Under the pieces are notes generated by a model, which had not been told where the DNA came from, searched no databases, and worked only from the letters and a program-made list of their open reading frames with translations. This document shows, piece after piece, positions 6,165 to 15,524 of a stretch of 26,792 nucleotides of DNA. Source of the stretch: a virus; the IMG/VR virus record IMGVR_UViG_3300005549_000028, positions 1 through 26,792 of that record. The stretch is one strand, 5' to 3'. The position numbers and the translations under genes were made by a program. Every line of letters starts with the position of its first letter. Position 1 is the stretch's first letter.

Positions 6165-7940
6165 TCAGTAGGTCAGCCGGTGGTTGGCTTCCAGTTTTTG
6201 CATCCGGTCGCGATACCGGTTCTTCCAGCCGTCATCCGACTTGATCGCATCCTTGGCCACGATCATGGAGATGACGAAGCCCAGTCGCCGGGCCATCTCC
6301 ACTCCGGACACCAGGGCATCGAACAAGTCCGGACTCCGCCCAGTCTTGAGCTTCATCTTCTCTTTTGGTTCCACCTCGATCTTGTTCGCCCCGACGATGC
6401 CCCATTCGCGCATACAGCCTTCGTTCATCACCTCTTCGGTCATCCCTCTGAACTGCTGGCTCTGAATTGTCAGCGCCACCGAGTACCAGAGTTCACTGAC
6501 GAACTTCGAGTAGTAATCGCGGCAGGTCATTTTGAGCGCGTTCGGGATCCACGTCACTTGCCGTTCGGAAGGTTTCCCACCGAATTCAATGGGCACGACG
6601 TGCGGGCTCCAGAGACGGCCGAAGGCGCCGACCAAGGTGCCGCGGCCGGTGGAGTCGAACCCGAACTGCTGTGGTGGGATCCCAGATGCCTCACACTGCT
6701 CTTTGACGAATTTCGCAATCTGGTCTTCGGGGAGATCGTCGACTTCCACGCTGACCGGCACGAGGAGCGTCTTAATCAGTTGCATGATCTGGCGCTCATT
6801 AGGGTCACTGCCGAACTCCAGTTCACCATAGACACAGCGGTCGCCGCCGACCGAACCATAGGCCGCATCCAGGAAACCGATCTTCGTGCGCTTTTCGTTC
6901 TTCCAGACGGCCGGCTCCATCGCACCGAACTTGAGGCACATTTGCCGCGTGATGACTCGGCGAAGCCCCTGCCCGCGGGGCATCCGGCCTTCGTCCATCA
7001 TCGTGAACTGAAGGCTGTCCTTGCCATAAAACGCGATGTCAACGTCGATGTCCTTTTGAGTGATGAGAGGAATCCCAAGCTGCCCGTCCAGGTTCGGTGA
7101 GTCGCTGCCCACCAGTTGGACGCAGATACCTTGATCGATGCGGGTGGGCCACGTCTTCGTTTTCGAAGATTGGTCGATGCCTCCATCCCAGCCTCCCAAG
7201 TGAGCGGCAGGCTCGCAGATGACGCCGAGCGCATCCGTGGTGTCCTTCGGATTGCCCATCGCAACGCACTTGAAATCGGCATTCTTGTTCAGGTTGGCGA
7301 TCGCATCGACGAAGACCCGGCTCATCAGGTGACACTCGTCGGCCACCATTCTCATCCGCTTGTTCTTGATGCCGGCGTAGCTGCCCAGCCCGACATAGGC
7401 GCCGCCCTTTTTGCAAGGCACGCCGCAGATGCCATTACGGAAGTCACGTCCTTCGGCGTTCTCGAATCGACTGTCGGTGATAATGCGTTGACGGGATTCG
7501 ATGAGGTTACCTGACACTTCGGATGGAAACCGGCTCTGGGCCATACGATGGTACTTCTTGATTTCACCCCATACGCGCATCTCGAGCATTTCCCGTTCGG
7601 TGGAGGAGACAAGGACCGTGGTACAATCGGGCCAGACATAGTAATCCGACAGGACGTTGATTGCTGCGGAGTGAGTCTTGCCGCTGGAAGCCGGCCCCAT
7701 CTCACCGATGATCCGGTTGCTCAGGTAGCACTGCAATTCCAGTTCGTTCCATCGATGCCAGACGTGCTCCGGCCAGAGCAGGCTGATGAGCGCCTTGAAG
7801 TGGTAGAACAGTCCGTTGCCCTCTCCCTTGATGGTGCCTCCTTCGCGCACCATGGTCATTTCGATCGCAACGTCGGTCAGGAGCGGCTCCCAGAGAAGTC
7901 CGTACTTCTCTTTTTTGGGGAGGTTACTTCGTCCGGCCAT
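6165..7940 (-). CDS. terL: Terminase large subunit (packaging ATPase-nuclease)
   Basis: This 591-residue protein is the DNA-packaging motor, which uses ATP to thread DNA into the prohead and cuts concatemers. Visible motifs, numbered from ATG 7940: Walker A GPASSGKT (82-89), Walker B RMRMVADE (catalytic Glu near 202), coupling motif AMGNP (227-231), then an RNase H-like nuclease with acidic residues in GFLDAAYG (Asp near 358), FGFDSTGRGT (Asp near 429) and SPDLFDAL (Asp near 560). All key residues are present, so it should be active. The frame extends upstream to 7997, but the start at 7940 avoids overlapping the divergent fibre gene and leaves 44 bp between them. It lies on the opposite strand to the capsid and tail genes around it. 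No small terminase or portal gene is seen beside it. Confidence 0.93.
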   Translation of the reverse strand: MAGRSNLPKKEKYGLLWEPLLTDVAIEMTMVREGGTIKGEGNGLFYHFKALISLLWPEHVWHRWNELELQCYLSNRIIGEMGPASSGKTHSAAINVLSDYYVWPDCTTVLVSSTEREMLEMRVWGEIKKYHRMAQSRFPSEVSGNLIESRQRIITDSRFENAEGRDFRNGICGVPCKKGGAYVGLGSYAGIKNKRMRMVADECHLMSRVFVDAIANLNKNADFKCVAMGNPKDTTDALGVICEPAAHLGGWDGGIDQSSKTKTWPTRIDQGICVQLVGSDSPNLDGQLGIPLITQKDIDVDIAFYGKDSLQFTMMDEGRMPRGQGLRRVITRQMCLKFGAMEPAVWKNEKRTKIGFLDAAYGSVGGDRCVYGELEFGSDPNERQIMQLIKTLLVPVSVEVDDLPEDQIAKFVKEQCEASGIPPQQFGFDSTGRGTLVGAFGRLWSPHVVPIEFGGKPSERQVTWIPNALKMTCRDYYSKFVSELWYSVALTIQSQQFRGMTEEVMNEGCMREWGIVGANKIEVEPKEKMKLKTGRSPDLFDALVSGVEMARRLGFVISMIVAKDAIKSDDGWKNRYRDRMQKLEANHRLTY

Positions 7941-7984
7941 GCGCAAGTTGACTTTGTAACTGCTTGGATTCAGCGTCCAGACTA
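7941..7984. promoter_or_regulatory. Divergent intergenic gap between terL and the fibre gene
   Basis: Only 44 bp separate the two divergent start codons (7940 minus, 7985 plus). Any promoters for the terminase and for the collagen-fibre operon must lie here or inside the opposing genes. A TTGACT hexamer (7948-7953) is present, but no convincing -10 sits at the right distance. This is called from geometry alone. Confidence 0.25.
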
Positions 7985-9499
7985 ATGCCTCTGCCAACGT
8001 CGCAAAACATCTTCAGATTCGAGGATCAAGAAACGACGGTGTACGGGGACAAGGTGCAAATCGGAACGGTGTCGCTCTACCAATTCCTTTCGACGATGCC
8101 TCCAACGTTTTCCGTTGCGACCAATGGTTCAGCAGCGGACTTCATCAAAGGACAGGTTATCGGAAGAGGACCGGCCGACACCGGTTACGTTTTGGCCGAC
8201 AATTCCACCTTGGATCGTCAGGCCATCGGTTTGGCTTGTGAGCCGAGTCGGGTTAATTCCGGGTGTACCGTTCAACTCAACGGCCAGTTCAGTTTGATGG
8301 ATTGGACCGCAATCATCGGCACCCAAAAGCTTGCTCCCCGCACGACCTACTATCTGTCGGCTGTGCCCGGGAAATTGACTTCAGTTCTTCCAGTGGCTCC
8401 GGCTGTCGTTCAACGGATCGGGTATTCCATCTCACCGAATGTCCTGAATTTGAACTTGGAGTTTATCGGGGCTGGTGGCGGGGCAGCAGGTCCGACAGGT
8501 CCTACAGGACCAACTGGGCCAGCCGGCGCAACCGGTCCAACCGGGCCAACGGGTGCGGCTTCCACTGTCCCGGGGCCAACCGGACCGACAGGTCCAGCGG
8601 GTGCCACTGGCCCAACAGGACCAACGGGTGCCGCCTCAACTGTTCCAGGACCAACTGGTCCGACCGGTCCCACGGGGGCAACCGGAGCTGCGTCGACCGT
8701 TGCCGGTCCGACCGGTCCAACTGGGCCAACTGGAGCAACAGGCGCGGCAAGCACAGTGGCAGGACCAACCGGGCCGACCGGACCGGCTTCGACTGTTCCT
8801 GGCCCTACAGGTCCGACCGGACCCACTGGCCCAACCGGTCCAGCCTCGACAGTCCCTGGTCCGACTGGCCCGACTGGACCGACCGGTCCAACTGGAGCGG
8901 CGTCAACGGTGCCTGGACCCACGGGACCAACCGGACCCACGGGGGCGACCGGTCCCACTGGACCTACGGGGCCGACTGGACCCACTGGGCCAACCGCAGG
9001 ATTCTACAACGCCAATTCCACGGATGTTGTGGCCAATGCCACGGACACTTACATGACAGGTTCGGATTTGCCCGTGTCTGGCCATTTGAAGATTGGCACG
9101 ATCCTGAAGTGGCGGCTTTCTGCGACCAAAACGTCGGCTGGGACAGCGGTGCCAGCGTGGAATATTCGTTTCGGGACAGGTGCTACAGTCACAGATACCG
9201 CTCGCTGCTCCGTTACTGGAGTTGCACAGACGGCGCTAACGGATTTCGCTATTTTCGATGTCGTCGCTGTGGTGAGAGCGACCGGAGCGACAACCGTTGT
9301 GCAAAGCAACTGGGAGTTCAATCACAGCAACACGGTGTCAGGCTTCCAGAATCAGGCTCAAGAAATCATCCGTAATTCGCTTTCCACGGCGTTCGATTCC
9401 ACCCCTGCCAGTACCAAGGCCGGCTTGTCAGTCAACCCGGGCACTGCGGGAGTTTGGACCTTCCAAGTAATTGCAGCGTCGTTGGAGAATGTGGTGTGA
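7985..9499 (+). CDS. Collagen-like fibre protein (Gly-Pro-Thr repeats)
   Basis: This 504-residue protein starts at ATG 7985; a TTG at 7964 would overlap the terminase reading frame. Residues 1-168 form an N-terminal domain likely to attach to the virion, with an internal [16 protein letters not shown]. Residues 169-337 are Gly-X-Y collagen repeats, overwhelmingly Gly-Pro-Thr. They are broken seven times by the same short interruption, (A/P)ASTV(P/A). Residues 338-504 form a beta-rich head ([34 protein letters not shown]) resembling the trimeric heads of collagen-like fibres. Such proteins form trimeric rods; the head probably contacts the host surface. The stop overlaps the glycosyltransferase start, suggesting that the Thr-rich rod is the glycosylation target. 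Confidence 0.88.
   Translation: MPLPTSQNIFRFEDQETTVYGDKVQIGTVSLYQFLSTMPPTFSVATNGSAADFIKGQVIGRGPADTGYVLADNSTLDRQAIGLACEPSRVNSGCTVQLNGQFSLMDWTAIIGTQKLAPRTTYYLSAVPGKLTSVLPVAPAVVQRIGYSISPNVLNLNLEFIGAGGGAAGPTGPTGPTGPAGATGPTGPTGAASTVPGPTGPTGPAGATGPTGPTGAASTVPGPTGPTGPTGATGAASTVAGPTGPTGPTGATGAASTVAGPTGPTGPASTVPGPTGPTGPTGPTGPASTVPGPTGPTGPTGPTGAASTVPGPTGPTGPTGATGPTGPTGPTGPTGPTAGFYNANSTDVVANATDTYMTGSDLPVSGHLKIGTILKWRLSATKTSAGTAVPAWNIRFGTGATVTDTARCSVTGVAQTALTDFAIFDVVAVVRATGATTVVQSNWEFNHSNTVSGFQNQAQEIIRNSLSTAFDSTPASTKAGLSVNPGTAGVWTFQVIAASLENVV
8489..8995 (+). repeat. Low-complexity Gly-Pro-Thr coding repeat
   Basis: About 500 bp of 9-bp units (GGNCCNACN) encode the collagen rod, arranged in blocks separated by seven copies of an 'ASTV' interruption. 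Third positions vary between units, so the DNA repeat is degenerate while the protein repeat is strict. The stretch is likely to change length by recombination and to assemble poorly from short reads. Confidence 0.9.
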
Positions 9500-10575
9500 G
9501 GATTCACCTGCTCGCGTTGCCCAACGTCCAGACGACAGGCGCCTACTTCCTGGACGGCTTCTGCATGGCGACAATCCGCTTTGCCACGATGCTCAAGAGT
9601 CTGGGTTATCACGTCACGCTCTACGCTTCCGAAGAGAATGATGCGCCCTGCGATGAACTCGTTACAGTCATCACGAAGGAGGAGCAAACCACGATTCTAA
9701 ACGGGCTCGAGTACCAACATGCGGCTCTCACCAACTTCGCTGCCCCGCTCTGGACGTTATCCAACAATCGGACGATCAAGGAGATTTCCAAACGTAAGCA
9801 GGCTCGTGATTTCATCTGCATCATCGGTGGGACATCACAGGAGCCGGTTGCCCGGGCGCACCCTGATTTGATGAGCGTGGAATACTCGATCGGATACGTC
9901 AGCAGTTTCTCTCAGTACCGGGTTTACGAGAGCCATATTTGGAGGTCGATGACGCACGGTTACGAACATCAGATTGACGGCCGGTTTTTCGACGACGTGA
10001 TCCCGCTGTTCTTCGATCCTAGCGAGTTCACTTTCAGAGAGAAGAAAGATGACTTCGTGCTCTACGTGGGCCGACTCATTCCAAAGAAGGGCTTGTCCAT
10101 CGCCTGCCAAGCCGCGACCAAGGCCGGACTGCCGCTGAAAGTAATCGGCCACGGTGACACTTCACTCATCACCGATGGCGCCGAGTATCTCGGACAACTG
10201 GGTGTAGATGAGCGAAACGAGTGGATGTCCAAGGCATCGGCGCTCATCTGTCCGACCCTTTACATTGAGCCGTTCGGCAGCGTTGCCGTTGAGGCGCAGA
10301 TGTGCGGGACGCCAGTCATCTCGACCGACTTCGGAGGATTCGTGGAAACCGTAGAGCAGAGAAAGACTGGCTTTCGTTGCCGTTATATGGGTGAGTTCGT
10401 CCAAGCTCTGCGTGATGTGGCTGGGTTGCCACGGCTTTACATCCGGGAGCGGGCAGTGGAGAAGTACGCGATAGAAAACGTGAAGCACGACTACCAGCGT
10501 TATTTCGAGCGATTGATGTTACTCTGGGAAAAGGGCTGGGACACTTGTGACGTGCGCGAGAAAGCAGAGGAATAA
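9496..10575 (+). CDS. GT4-family (GT-B fold) glycosyltransferase
   Basis: This 359-residue protein starts at GTG 9496, overlapping the fibre stop as GTGA. It transfers a sugar from a nucleotide-sugar donor. The N-terminal half has a beta-strand/Gly opening ([20 protein letters not shown]) and a Rossmann-like [19 protein letters not shown]. The C-terminal half has the donor site: [13 protein letters not shown] (about 188-200), then [20 protein letters not shown] with the E-x7-E motif (258-266), then [16 protein letters not shown]. These are classic GT4 signatures and all key positions are intact. Because it is translationally coupled to the Thr-rich collagen-like fibre, the likely acceptor is that fibre (inference). 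Alternatives are modification of host glycans or of phage DNA bases. It could have been taken from a host envelope cluster. Confidence 0.9.
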   Translation: MRIHLLALPNVQTTGAYFLDGFCMATIRFATMLKSLGYHVTLYASEENDAPCDELVTVITKEEQTTILNGLEYQHAALTNFAAPLWTLSNNRTIKEISKRKQARDFICIIGGTSQEPVARAHPDLMSVEYSIGYVSSFSQYRVYESHIWRSMTHGYEHQIDGRFFDDVIPLFFDPSEFTFREKKDDFVLYVGRLIPKKGLSIACQAATKAGLPLKVIGHGDTSLITDGAEYLGQLGVDERNEWMSKASALICPTLYIEPFGSVAVEAQMCGTPVISTDFGGFVETVEQRKTGFRCRYMGEFVQALRDVAGLPRLYIRERAVEKYAIENVKHDYQRYFERLMLLWEKGWDTCDVREKAEE

Positions 10576-13011
10576 GTGGCAAACGGCGGCGGAAATGGAC
10601 CTATCAGGATGGTCGATGGGCAACTCGATTGGAGTGCCGGAATCGATTCTGGGGTTGTGCCGACGATGGTTTCGCCCGGGTTCGACACCGGACTGAAGCG
10701 CAATCAACTGGCGTGGCTCACCAACGGGACCGTCCGCGGCGGAGGCGTCAGTCAGCGCACCGGCTGGAAACCTCTGTTGCGAGACGTACCTTGGAAGGGG
10801 ATTTTTCAAGGCGCCTTCATGTATGAGACGTCCTTCGGGGATCCTTACATCGTGGTGTCCATCGGCGGGATCACCTACCGGGTACGTGTCGATACGGACA
10901 ACTCCGTTGAGAATCTCACGGCCGCTTTTGGTGGTACCCAGATGCCGCCCAACGAGCCGGAAACCTTCTTCGTCCAGGGTGAACAATTTCTCGTCATTCA
11001 GGCGGGCGACCTTTCTACGCTGCCGCTGTTTTGGGATGGCGCGAAGCTTCGTCGCTCAGTGGGCTTTCTCGGCGTGGGCAATCCCGGGAATGAAATCCCG
11101 GCCGCCGGCCCGATGGATTACTACATGGGGCGACTCTGGTACGCGTTCGGGCGACAGTATGCCGGCGCTGACATCGTAGGCAGTCAGGCCTCCGGAAGTG
11201 CCATCTACAACTTCCGGGATTCCATCCTGAAGAACACCGAGAACCCGGTGTCACTGGCAGGAGATGCTTTCATCGTTCCGACCATGGCCGGGAACATCAG
11301 GGCGCTGAAACACTCTGCGAATCTGAACACGGCGCTCGGCCAGGGCACTCTCTACGTATTTACCCGTAAGTCGATTTACGGCACGGATGTTCCTCCAACC
11401 CGGACGGAATGGGCGAACCTCAAGGAGCCGCTCCAGCGCGTGGCCCAGATTGACTTCGGCGCGGTTGGCGATCGGAGCATCGTTCCGGTGAACGGGGATC
11501 TGTTCTATCAGTCGGTCGATGGCATTCGAAGTCTTGCCCTCGCGATTCGTTATTTCGACCAATGGGGAAATGTCGCCATCAGCACCCCAGAGGAGCGTAT
11601 CCTTCGGTTCAACGATCGCGCTCTGCTGCGTTTCTCGTCAGGCATCAATTTCGACAATCGCCTCTGGCAAACCGTCGTTCCATTCCAGACGGCGGTCGGT
11701 GTCGCTCATCAGGGTGTCATCCCGCTGGACTTCGATATTTTGAGCACCTTGGCAGAGAGACGTCCGCCAGCGTGGGAAGGGATGTACGAAGGGCTCTATT
11801 TCCTGCAACTGCTGACCGGTGATTTCGGCGGGTTGCAACGGGCCTTCGCTTTCGTCACCAGCAAGCTGACCGGCAACATCGACCTCTGGGAACTGACGAC
11901 TCAGGACCGGTTCGACAGTCAGGTCAACGGCAACGGGGATCGGGTGAGTTGGTTTCTCGAGACGCCGGCCTACACCTGGGGCGATCCGTTCAAGCTCAAG
12001 AAACTGGACGGCCTTGACCTTTGGTTCGACAAGATGCTCGGCACGGTTCAGTTCATGGTGGAGTACAAGGTCGACCAGAATCCGTGCTGGATTCAATGGC
12101 ACTCCTGGAAGCAATGCGTGGCCAAGGACTGCCGGGAGGATCCGGAGGCGGTGAGTTGTCCGGAGTATCCCGTGCAACCGTACTGCGAAGGGTTCAAGGC
12201 CACCGTGAATTTGCCGACGCCTCCGGTGATTTGCGAGCCGAACAACGCCAGACCCAGCACAGAGGGGTATCAATTTCAGATCCGAATCACGATCAAGGGC
12301 TGGTGCCGGCTGCGGGGGTTGCGCGTCTACGCCCTGCCGAAGATGCAGGAGCCGTACAAGAATATGGTTTGCGCCAGCCATTCCTTCTTCGATTCCGGCG
12401 GCACGCCCGCACCCGCGCCGACTCCGCCGACTCCGCCTGTACCTCCAATTCCACCGGAGCCTCCGGTTGAAACCATCTCGTGGACCCCTGCATCGGCTGA
12501 AGTCTACTGGGAGGACAACGCAGCGAATTTCTTTCTTGGGGATCTGGCTGTTTTTCTGGCGACGGCCGATTTGAACAACATGGGTGACTGGGAACTGGCC
12601 AGCGTGGCAGTGACCGAAGTCACCGGTCTTTCGCTGCTGGTGGACACTGAGCGCATCGTTCTCTTCGGGAACTCGCTTACTTCGATTCCAGCCCTTCCGA
12701 CGACTGGCAATCTTACCTTTTTCGATTGTCAGGCAAATCAGATCACCTCGATCACGAATCTGCCGGCGAGTCTTGTTACCGTCGCGGTCGGAGCAAATCT
12801 ACTCACATCACTGCCACCGATCCCGCCGTTGGTTTTAGAATTGTCACTCTCAATAAATAATTTCAGCGCCGCGATGGTCAACTCGATCCTTGGAGAACTC
12901 GTGGCAAATGGGCTAAACAACGGCACGGTGCAACTGGTCGGACTGGACACGTCTCTCTCTGGAGCGAATATGGCTACGCTCAGCGGCAGAGGATGGACGG
13001 TGGTTATATGA
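10576..13011 (+). CDS. Tail nozzle-like protein with Pro linker and LRR-like C-terminus
   Basis: This 811-residue protein starts at GTG 10576, directly after the glycosyltransferase stop. Residues 1 to about 610 read like a podoviral tail tubular protein B / nozzle (T7 gp12-like). They have a beta-propeller-like opening about the DNA exit channel (WSAGIDSGVVPTMVSPGFDT, NQLAWLTNGTVRGGGVSQRT), YMGRLWYAFGRQYAGADI, and a Cys-rich block near 505-560 (WIQWHSWKQCVAKDCRED). Residues 611-631 are a Pro-rich linker (APAPTPPTPPVPPIPPEPP). The last 180 residues include leucine-rich-repeat-like turns (LFGNSLTSIPALP, CQANQITSITNLPASL, GANLLTSLPPIPP), an unusual adhesin-like extension. The nozzle assignment rests on pattern and context, not a database match. 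The stop overlaps the next start as ATGA. Confidence 0.72.
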   Translation: MANGGGNGPIRMVDGQLDWSAGIDSGVVPTMVSPGFDTGLKRNQLAWLTNGTVRGGGVSQRTGWKPLLRDVPWKGIFQGAFMYETSFGDPYIVVSIGGITYRVRVDTDNSVENLTAAFGGTQMPPNEPETFFVQGEQFLVIQAGDLSTLPLFWDGAKLRRSVGFLGVGNPGNEIPAAGPMDYYMGRLWYAFGRQYAGADIVGSQASGSAIYNFRDSILKNTENPVSLAGDAFIVPTMAGNIRALKHSANLNTALGQGTLYVFTRKSIYGTDVPPTRTEWANLKEPLQRVAQIDFGAVGDRSIVPVNGDLFYQSVDGIRSLALAIRYFDQWGNVAISTPEERILRFNDRALLRFSSGINFDNRLWQTVVPFQTAVGVAHQGVIPLDFDILSTLAERRPPAWEGMYEGLYFLQLLTGDFGGLQRAFAFVTSKLTGNIDLWELTTQDRFDSQVNGNGDRVSWFLETPAYTWGDPFKLKKLDGLDLWFDKMLGTVQFMVEYKVDQNPCWIQWHSWKQCVAKDCREDPEAVSCPEYPVQPYCEGFKATVNLPTPPVICEPNNARPSTEGYQFQIRITIKGWCRLRGLRVYALPKMQEPYKNMVCASHSFFDSGGTPAPAPTPPTPPVPPIPPEPPVETISWTPASAEVYWEDNAANFFLGDLAVFLATADLNNMGDWELASVAVTEVTGLSLLVDTERIVLFGNSLTSIPALPTTGNLTFFDCQANQITSITNLPASLVTVAVGANLLTSLPPIPPLVLELSLSINNFSAAMVNSILGELVANGLNNGTVQLVGLDTSLSGANMATLSGRGWTVVI

Positions 13012-14483
13012 ATGTTCCCTGCCAACTGGTTCTCAAAGACTGTCTGCCCTGCAACGATTCGCCGATCGCGAATCTGAGCGCGGAGGAGCCGGACGTTGAC
13101 GTCTTCATCGCCTTCCGTGACTTTAGGGGCAATCCACCCCTTGGCGTCATTTACGCCCAGCTTGCTTGCAAGGCGATCTGCTTCTCGGCGGTGTCCCAGC
13201 AGGAGGCGGACGATTGCGCTCAGCGTCAGGCCCAAGACTGCGCGTGGAGAAACTGGCAGCCGCCTCTGTCTCCACCGTTGCCGCCCGGGCCACAGAACAC
13301 AGGCGGGAAAGGAACGCCGCCGAACACGCCGGGAGGTGTTCCGCCGAACAATCCACGATTCCCGGTACGCCGGTTCTTCAACACGCTCCAGACGTGCGAT
13401 CAACCGTGTCCGGATGGAACGCCGTTCACGGGTACCGTCACGCCAGGGACGATCGTCGCCTTGAACCAAGCGACGGCCGACGAGCAGGCCCACAGCCTTG
13501 CCTGCAAACGGGCGCTCCATGACCGAATCTGTTTCTCCTCGAGCCTGCTGCCGGGCTCTTGTGTCGGTGAGATTTACCTCTTTCAGTTGGAAGCCAGCGG
13601 CGGGACTTGGTTCGCCTCCCACGATTATAACTGGACTATTACCTCCGGAATGCTTCCACCTGGAATCGAGATTGATCCCAACTTCGGTCTGATTTCGGGG
13701 CTTCCAATCACCAGCGGGAACTTCGATTTCACGGTCACCATCACCGATGCCGTTGGCCGCTCCCAGAGCAAGGACTTCTCGATCTGCATCATGGAGATTG
13801 TGACCGGTGCGACGTTGCCGGATGCGACGGATGGGGACGCTTACGCCCAGCCGCTGATTCAGGAGCCGGCCACGGTCGCCTCTGAAGTTTGGTCGCTGGT
13901 GAGTGGAAGCTTACCACCAGGAATCACGCTCGCTGCCAATGGCGCTCTGTCGGGAACGCCAACCGATCTTGGCTCCTTCGAGTTCACGGTCCAAGTGGAC
14001 GCCGACTGCGGGACATGCACGAAGACGTTCACGCTCGAGGTTCAGTCTGGTGTGGATTGCCTTGGCGCGGTCGAAGCGATCCAAGACTGCGTTTGGACCC
14101 TGCTCAACACTCCAGTCCAGGGCACCCTTGCCATTGCCGGTGGAGACGGGACGTTCAGCAACGTTCAGCCGGCCGCCATCTACATCGAAGGCACGGTCCA
14201 AATCTGCAATCCAAGCCCAGACCCCTATCCGTTCACAGTCGACTTTGCTTGGACGGTGGCCGGCGGCGGTGTGGTAGCTGGCAATTCTCAGACCACGGTA
14301 CGGCTCAATGGCGTGGATACGAACAGCCCGGTGAAACCGCTGACTGGCAGCTTTACGTTCCATTTCGACGGGATGCTTTTGTCTGGCGTGAACACCTTGA
14401 ATGTCGTCTGCAACGGAAGCCTCGTGTTCGGTCCGATCACCGTAAACGGCACCATCACGATCCGTCCTTTGACCCCTCCATAA
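13008..14483 (+). CDS. Virion protein with tandem putative-Ig (He_PIG-type) domains
   Basis: This 491-residue protein starts at ATG 13008 (ATGA overlap); the in-frame start at 12993 is less likely. The N-terminal 150 residues are Cys-rich (CQLVLKDCLPCND, a CKAICFSAV segment, DDCAQRQAQDC) and may mediate disulfide-linked assembly. A Pro/Gly-rich linker follows. Two beta-sandwich repeats come next: residues about 200-265 (WTITSGMLPPGIEIDPNFGL, ISGLPITSGNFDFTVTITDA) and 265-350 (WSLVSGSLPPGITLAANGAL, SGTPTDLGSFEFTVQ). The 'LPPGI ... G..SGxPt..G.f.FTv' pattern is the hallmark of cadherin-like putative Ig domains in bacterial surface proteins. A further beta-rich domain ends the protein. It is probably a tail- or fibre-associated adhesion component; its partner is unknown. 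Confidence 0.75.
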   Translation: MNVPCQLVLKDCLPCNDSPIANLSAEEPDVDVFIAFRDFRGNPPLGVIYAQLACKAICFSAVSQQEADDCAQRQAQDCAWRNWQPPLSPPLPPGPQNTGGKGTPPNTPGGVPPNNPRFPVRRFFNTLQTCDQPCPDGTPFTGTVTPGTIVALNQATADEQAHSLACKRALHDRICFSSSLLPGSCVGEIYLFQLEASGGTWFASHDYNWTITSGMLPPGIEIDPNFGLISGLPITSGNFDFTVTITDAVGRSQSKDFSICIMEIVTGATLPDATDGDAYAQPLIQEPATVASEVWSLVSGSLPPGITLAANGALSGTPTDLGSFEFTVQVDADCGTCTKTFTLEVQSGVDCLGAVEAIQDCVWTLLNTPVQGTLAIAGGDGTFSNVQPAAIYIEGTVQICNPSPDPYPFTVDFAWTVAGGGVVAGNSQTTVRLNGVDTNSPVKPLTGSFTFHFDGMLLSGVNTLNVVCNGSLVFGPITVNGTITIRPLTPP

Positions 14484-14484
14484 T

Positions 14485-15522
14485 ATGCAATTATTACGCC
14501 TGAAAGATGTGCGGCAGTCGCGGATTCCGGAGACGATCGGTTCGTGCGCCGCGGACAACGGAAAGCTCATCGAAGTGGTAAACGAGGCACAGCAGCGTCT
14601 GATTTTTGCAGGCGGGGAAACTGGCTGGTGGGGTTCATGGGTGAAGACAGCTTTCACCGTAGACACGGTGGCCGACCCGTTCATTACCTTGCCTCGCAAC
14701 ATCGCCAGACTCATTAACCTGGACGTCTGCAAACGTCCGGTGCGAATCCAGAATGAGTTCTACGAGTTCCTCGAGGCTGGCATTGGTCTGCAACCGTCAC
14801 ACTGTGACTGCAACCAGATCGAGACGTACGACCGCGGCGTTTACCCGACGTTTTCGGATTTGGTGTCACCGAACAAACGGCTTCGATTCTACATCACCGA
14901 TGCGGCTGATGTCGGGCGCCGGGCGCTTGTGCAAGGAACGGACCAGAACGGTAAGACGATTTACAGTCTGGACGGCATCGACCAAGTGACCGGCATCTAC
15001 GTGAATTTCGTCCAGCCGTTCGTCGACACCCCGTTCAACATCAATCTGCTTACCGGGCTTCAGAAGGACGTCACGATCGGTCAGGTAATGGTGTTCGAGT
15101 TGGACGTGGTAACCGGTGCCACGCGGCTCATCCTGACGATGGAGCCAAGCGAGGAAGTGGCCGGCTACCGTCGTTACTTCCTCAACGGGCTTCCGCGCAA
15201 CTGCTGCAACCCGACCGATCCGGCTGTGACAACGGTCCAGGTGTCGGCCATGGCGAAACTCGAATTGATTCCGGTCGCCGTGGATACGGATTATCTCGTG
15301 ATCCAGAATTTGGCGGCACTTAAGGAAGAGTGTCAGGCGGTCAGGTTTGGAGAGATGGATGATACTTCAGCAGTCGGGCAGGCTGCCATCCGTCACAGGA
15401 AAGCGATCAACCTGCTCAACGGCGAGTTGATCCATCATCTCGGCAAGGAGCGGCCAGCCGTGAATTTTGCTCCATTTGGAACGGCTAAACTCTCACGTCA
15501 GCGCATCGGAAGTCTTGTATGA
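14485..15522 (+). CDS. Probable head-tail adaptor / tail tubular A-like protein
   Basis: This 345-residue protein starts at ATG 14485, two bases after the previous TAA. It has an N-terminal helical segment (DNGKLIEVVNEAQQRLIFAG) followed by a central beta-rich region (FYEFLEAGIGLQPSHCDCNQ, LRFYITDAADVGRRALVQGT, GIYVNFVQPFVDTPFNINL). The C-terminal helical bundle (DYLVIQNLAALKEECQAVRF and INLLNGELIHHLGKERPAV) looks like the end of phage neck adaptors. Its position after the nozzle-like gene and before the ejection genes suggests a gp11-type (tail tubular A) adaptor. This is inference from shape and context; no motif fixes it. Confidence 0.55.
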   Translation: MQLLRLKDVRQSRIPETIGSCAADNGKLIEVVNEAQQRLIFAGGETGWWGSWVKTAFTVDTVADPFITLPRNIARLINLDVCKRPVRIQNEFYEFLEAGIGLQPSHCDCNQIETYDRGVYPTFSDLVSPNKRLRFYITDAADVGRRALVQGTDQNGKTIYSLDGIDQVTGIYVNFVQPFVDTPFNINLLTGLQKDVTIGQVMVFELDVVTGATRLILTMEPSEEVAGYRRYFLNGLPRNCCNPTDPAVTTVQVSAMAKLELIPVAVDTDYLVIQNLAALKEECQAVRFGEMDDTSAVGQAAIRHRKAINLLNGELIHHLGKERPAVNFAPFGTAKLSRQRIGSLV

Positions 15523-15524
15523 TC

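Noticed and set aside
6180-7100. 306-codon plus-strand ORF over terL
   Set aside because: It is antisense to a terminase with intact Walker and nuclease motifs; its composition is shadow-like (His/Arg/Asp-rich).
8410-8985. Minus-strand ORF of Gly-Pro-Val collagen-like repeats
   Set aside because: It is the reverse complement of the Gly-Pro-Thr codons, which also reads as Gly-Pro-Val. There is no independent start context; the sense fibre with N- and C-terminal domains explains it.
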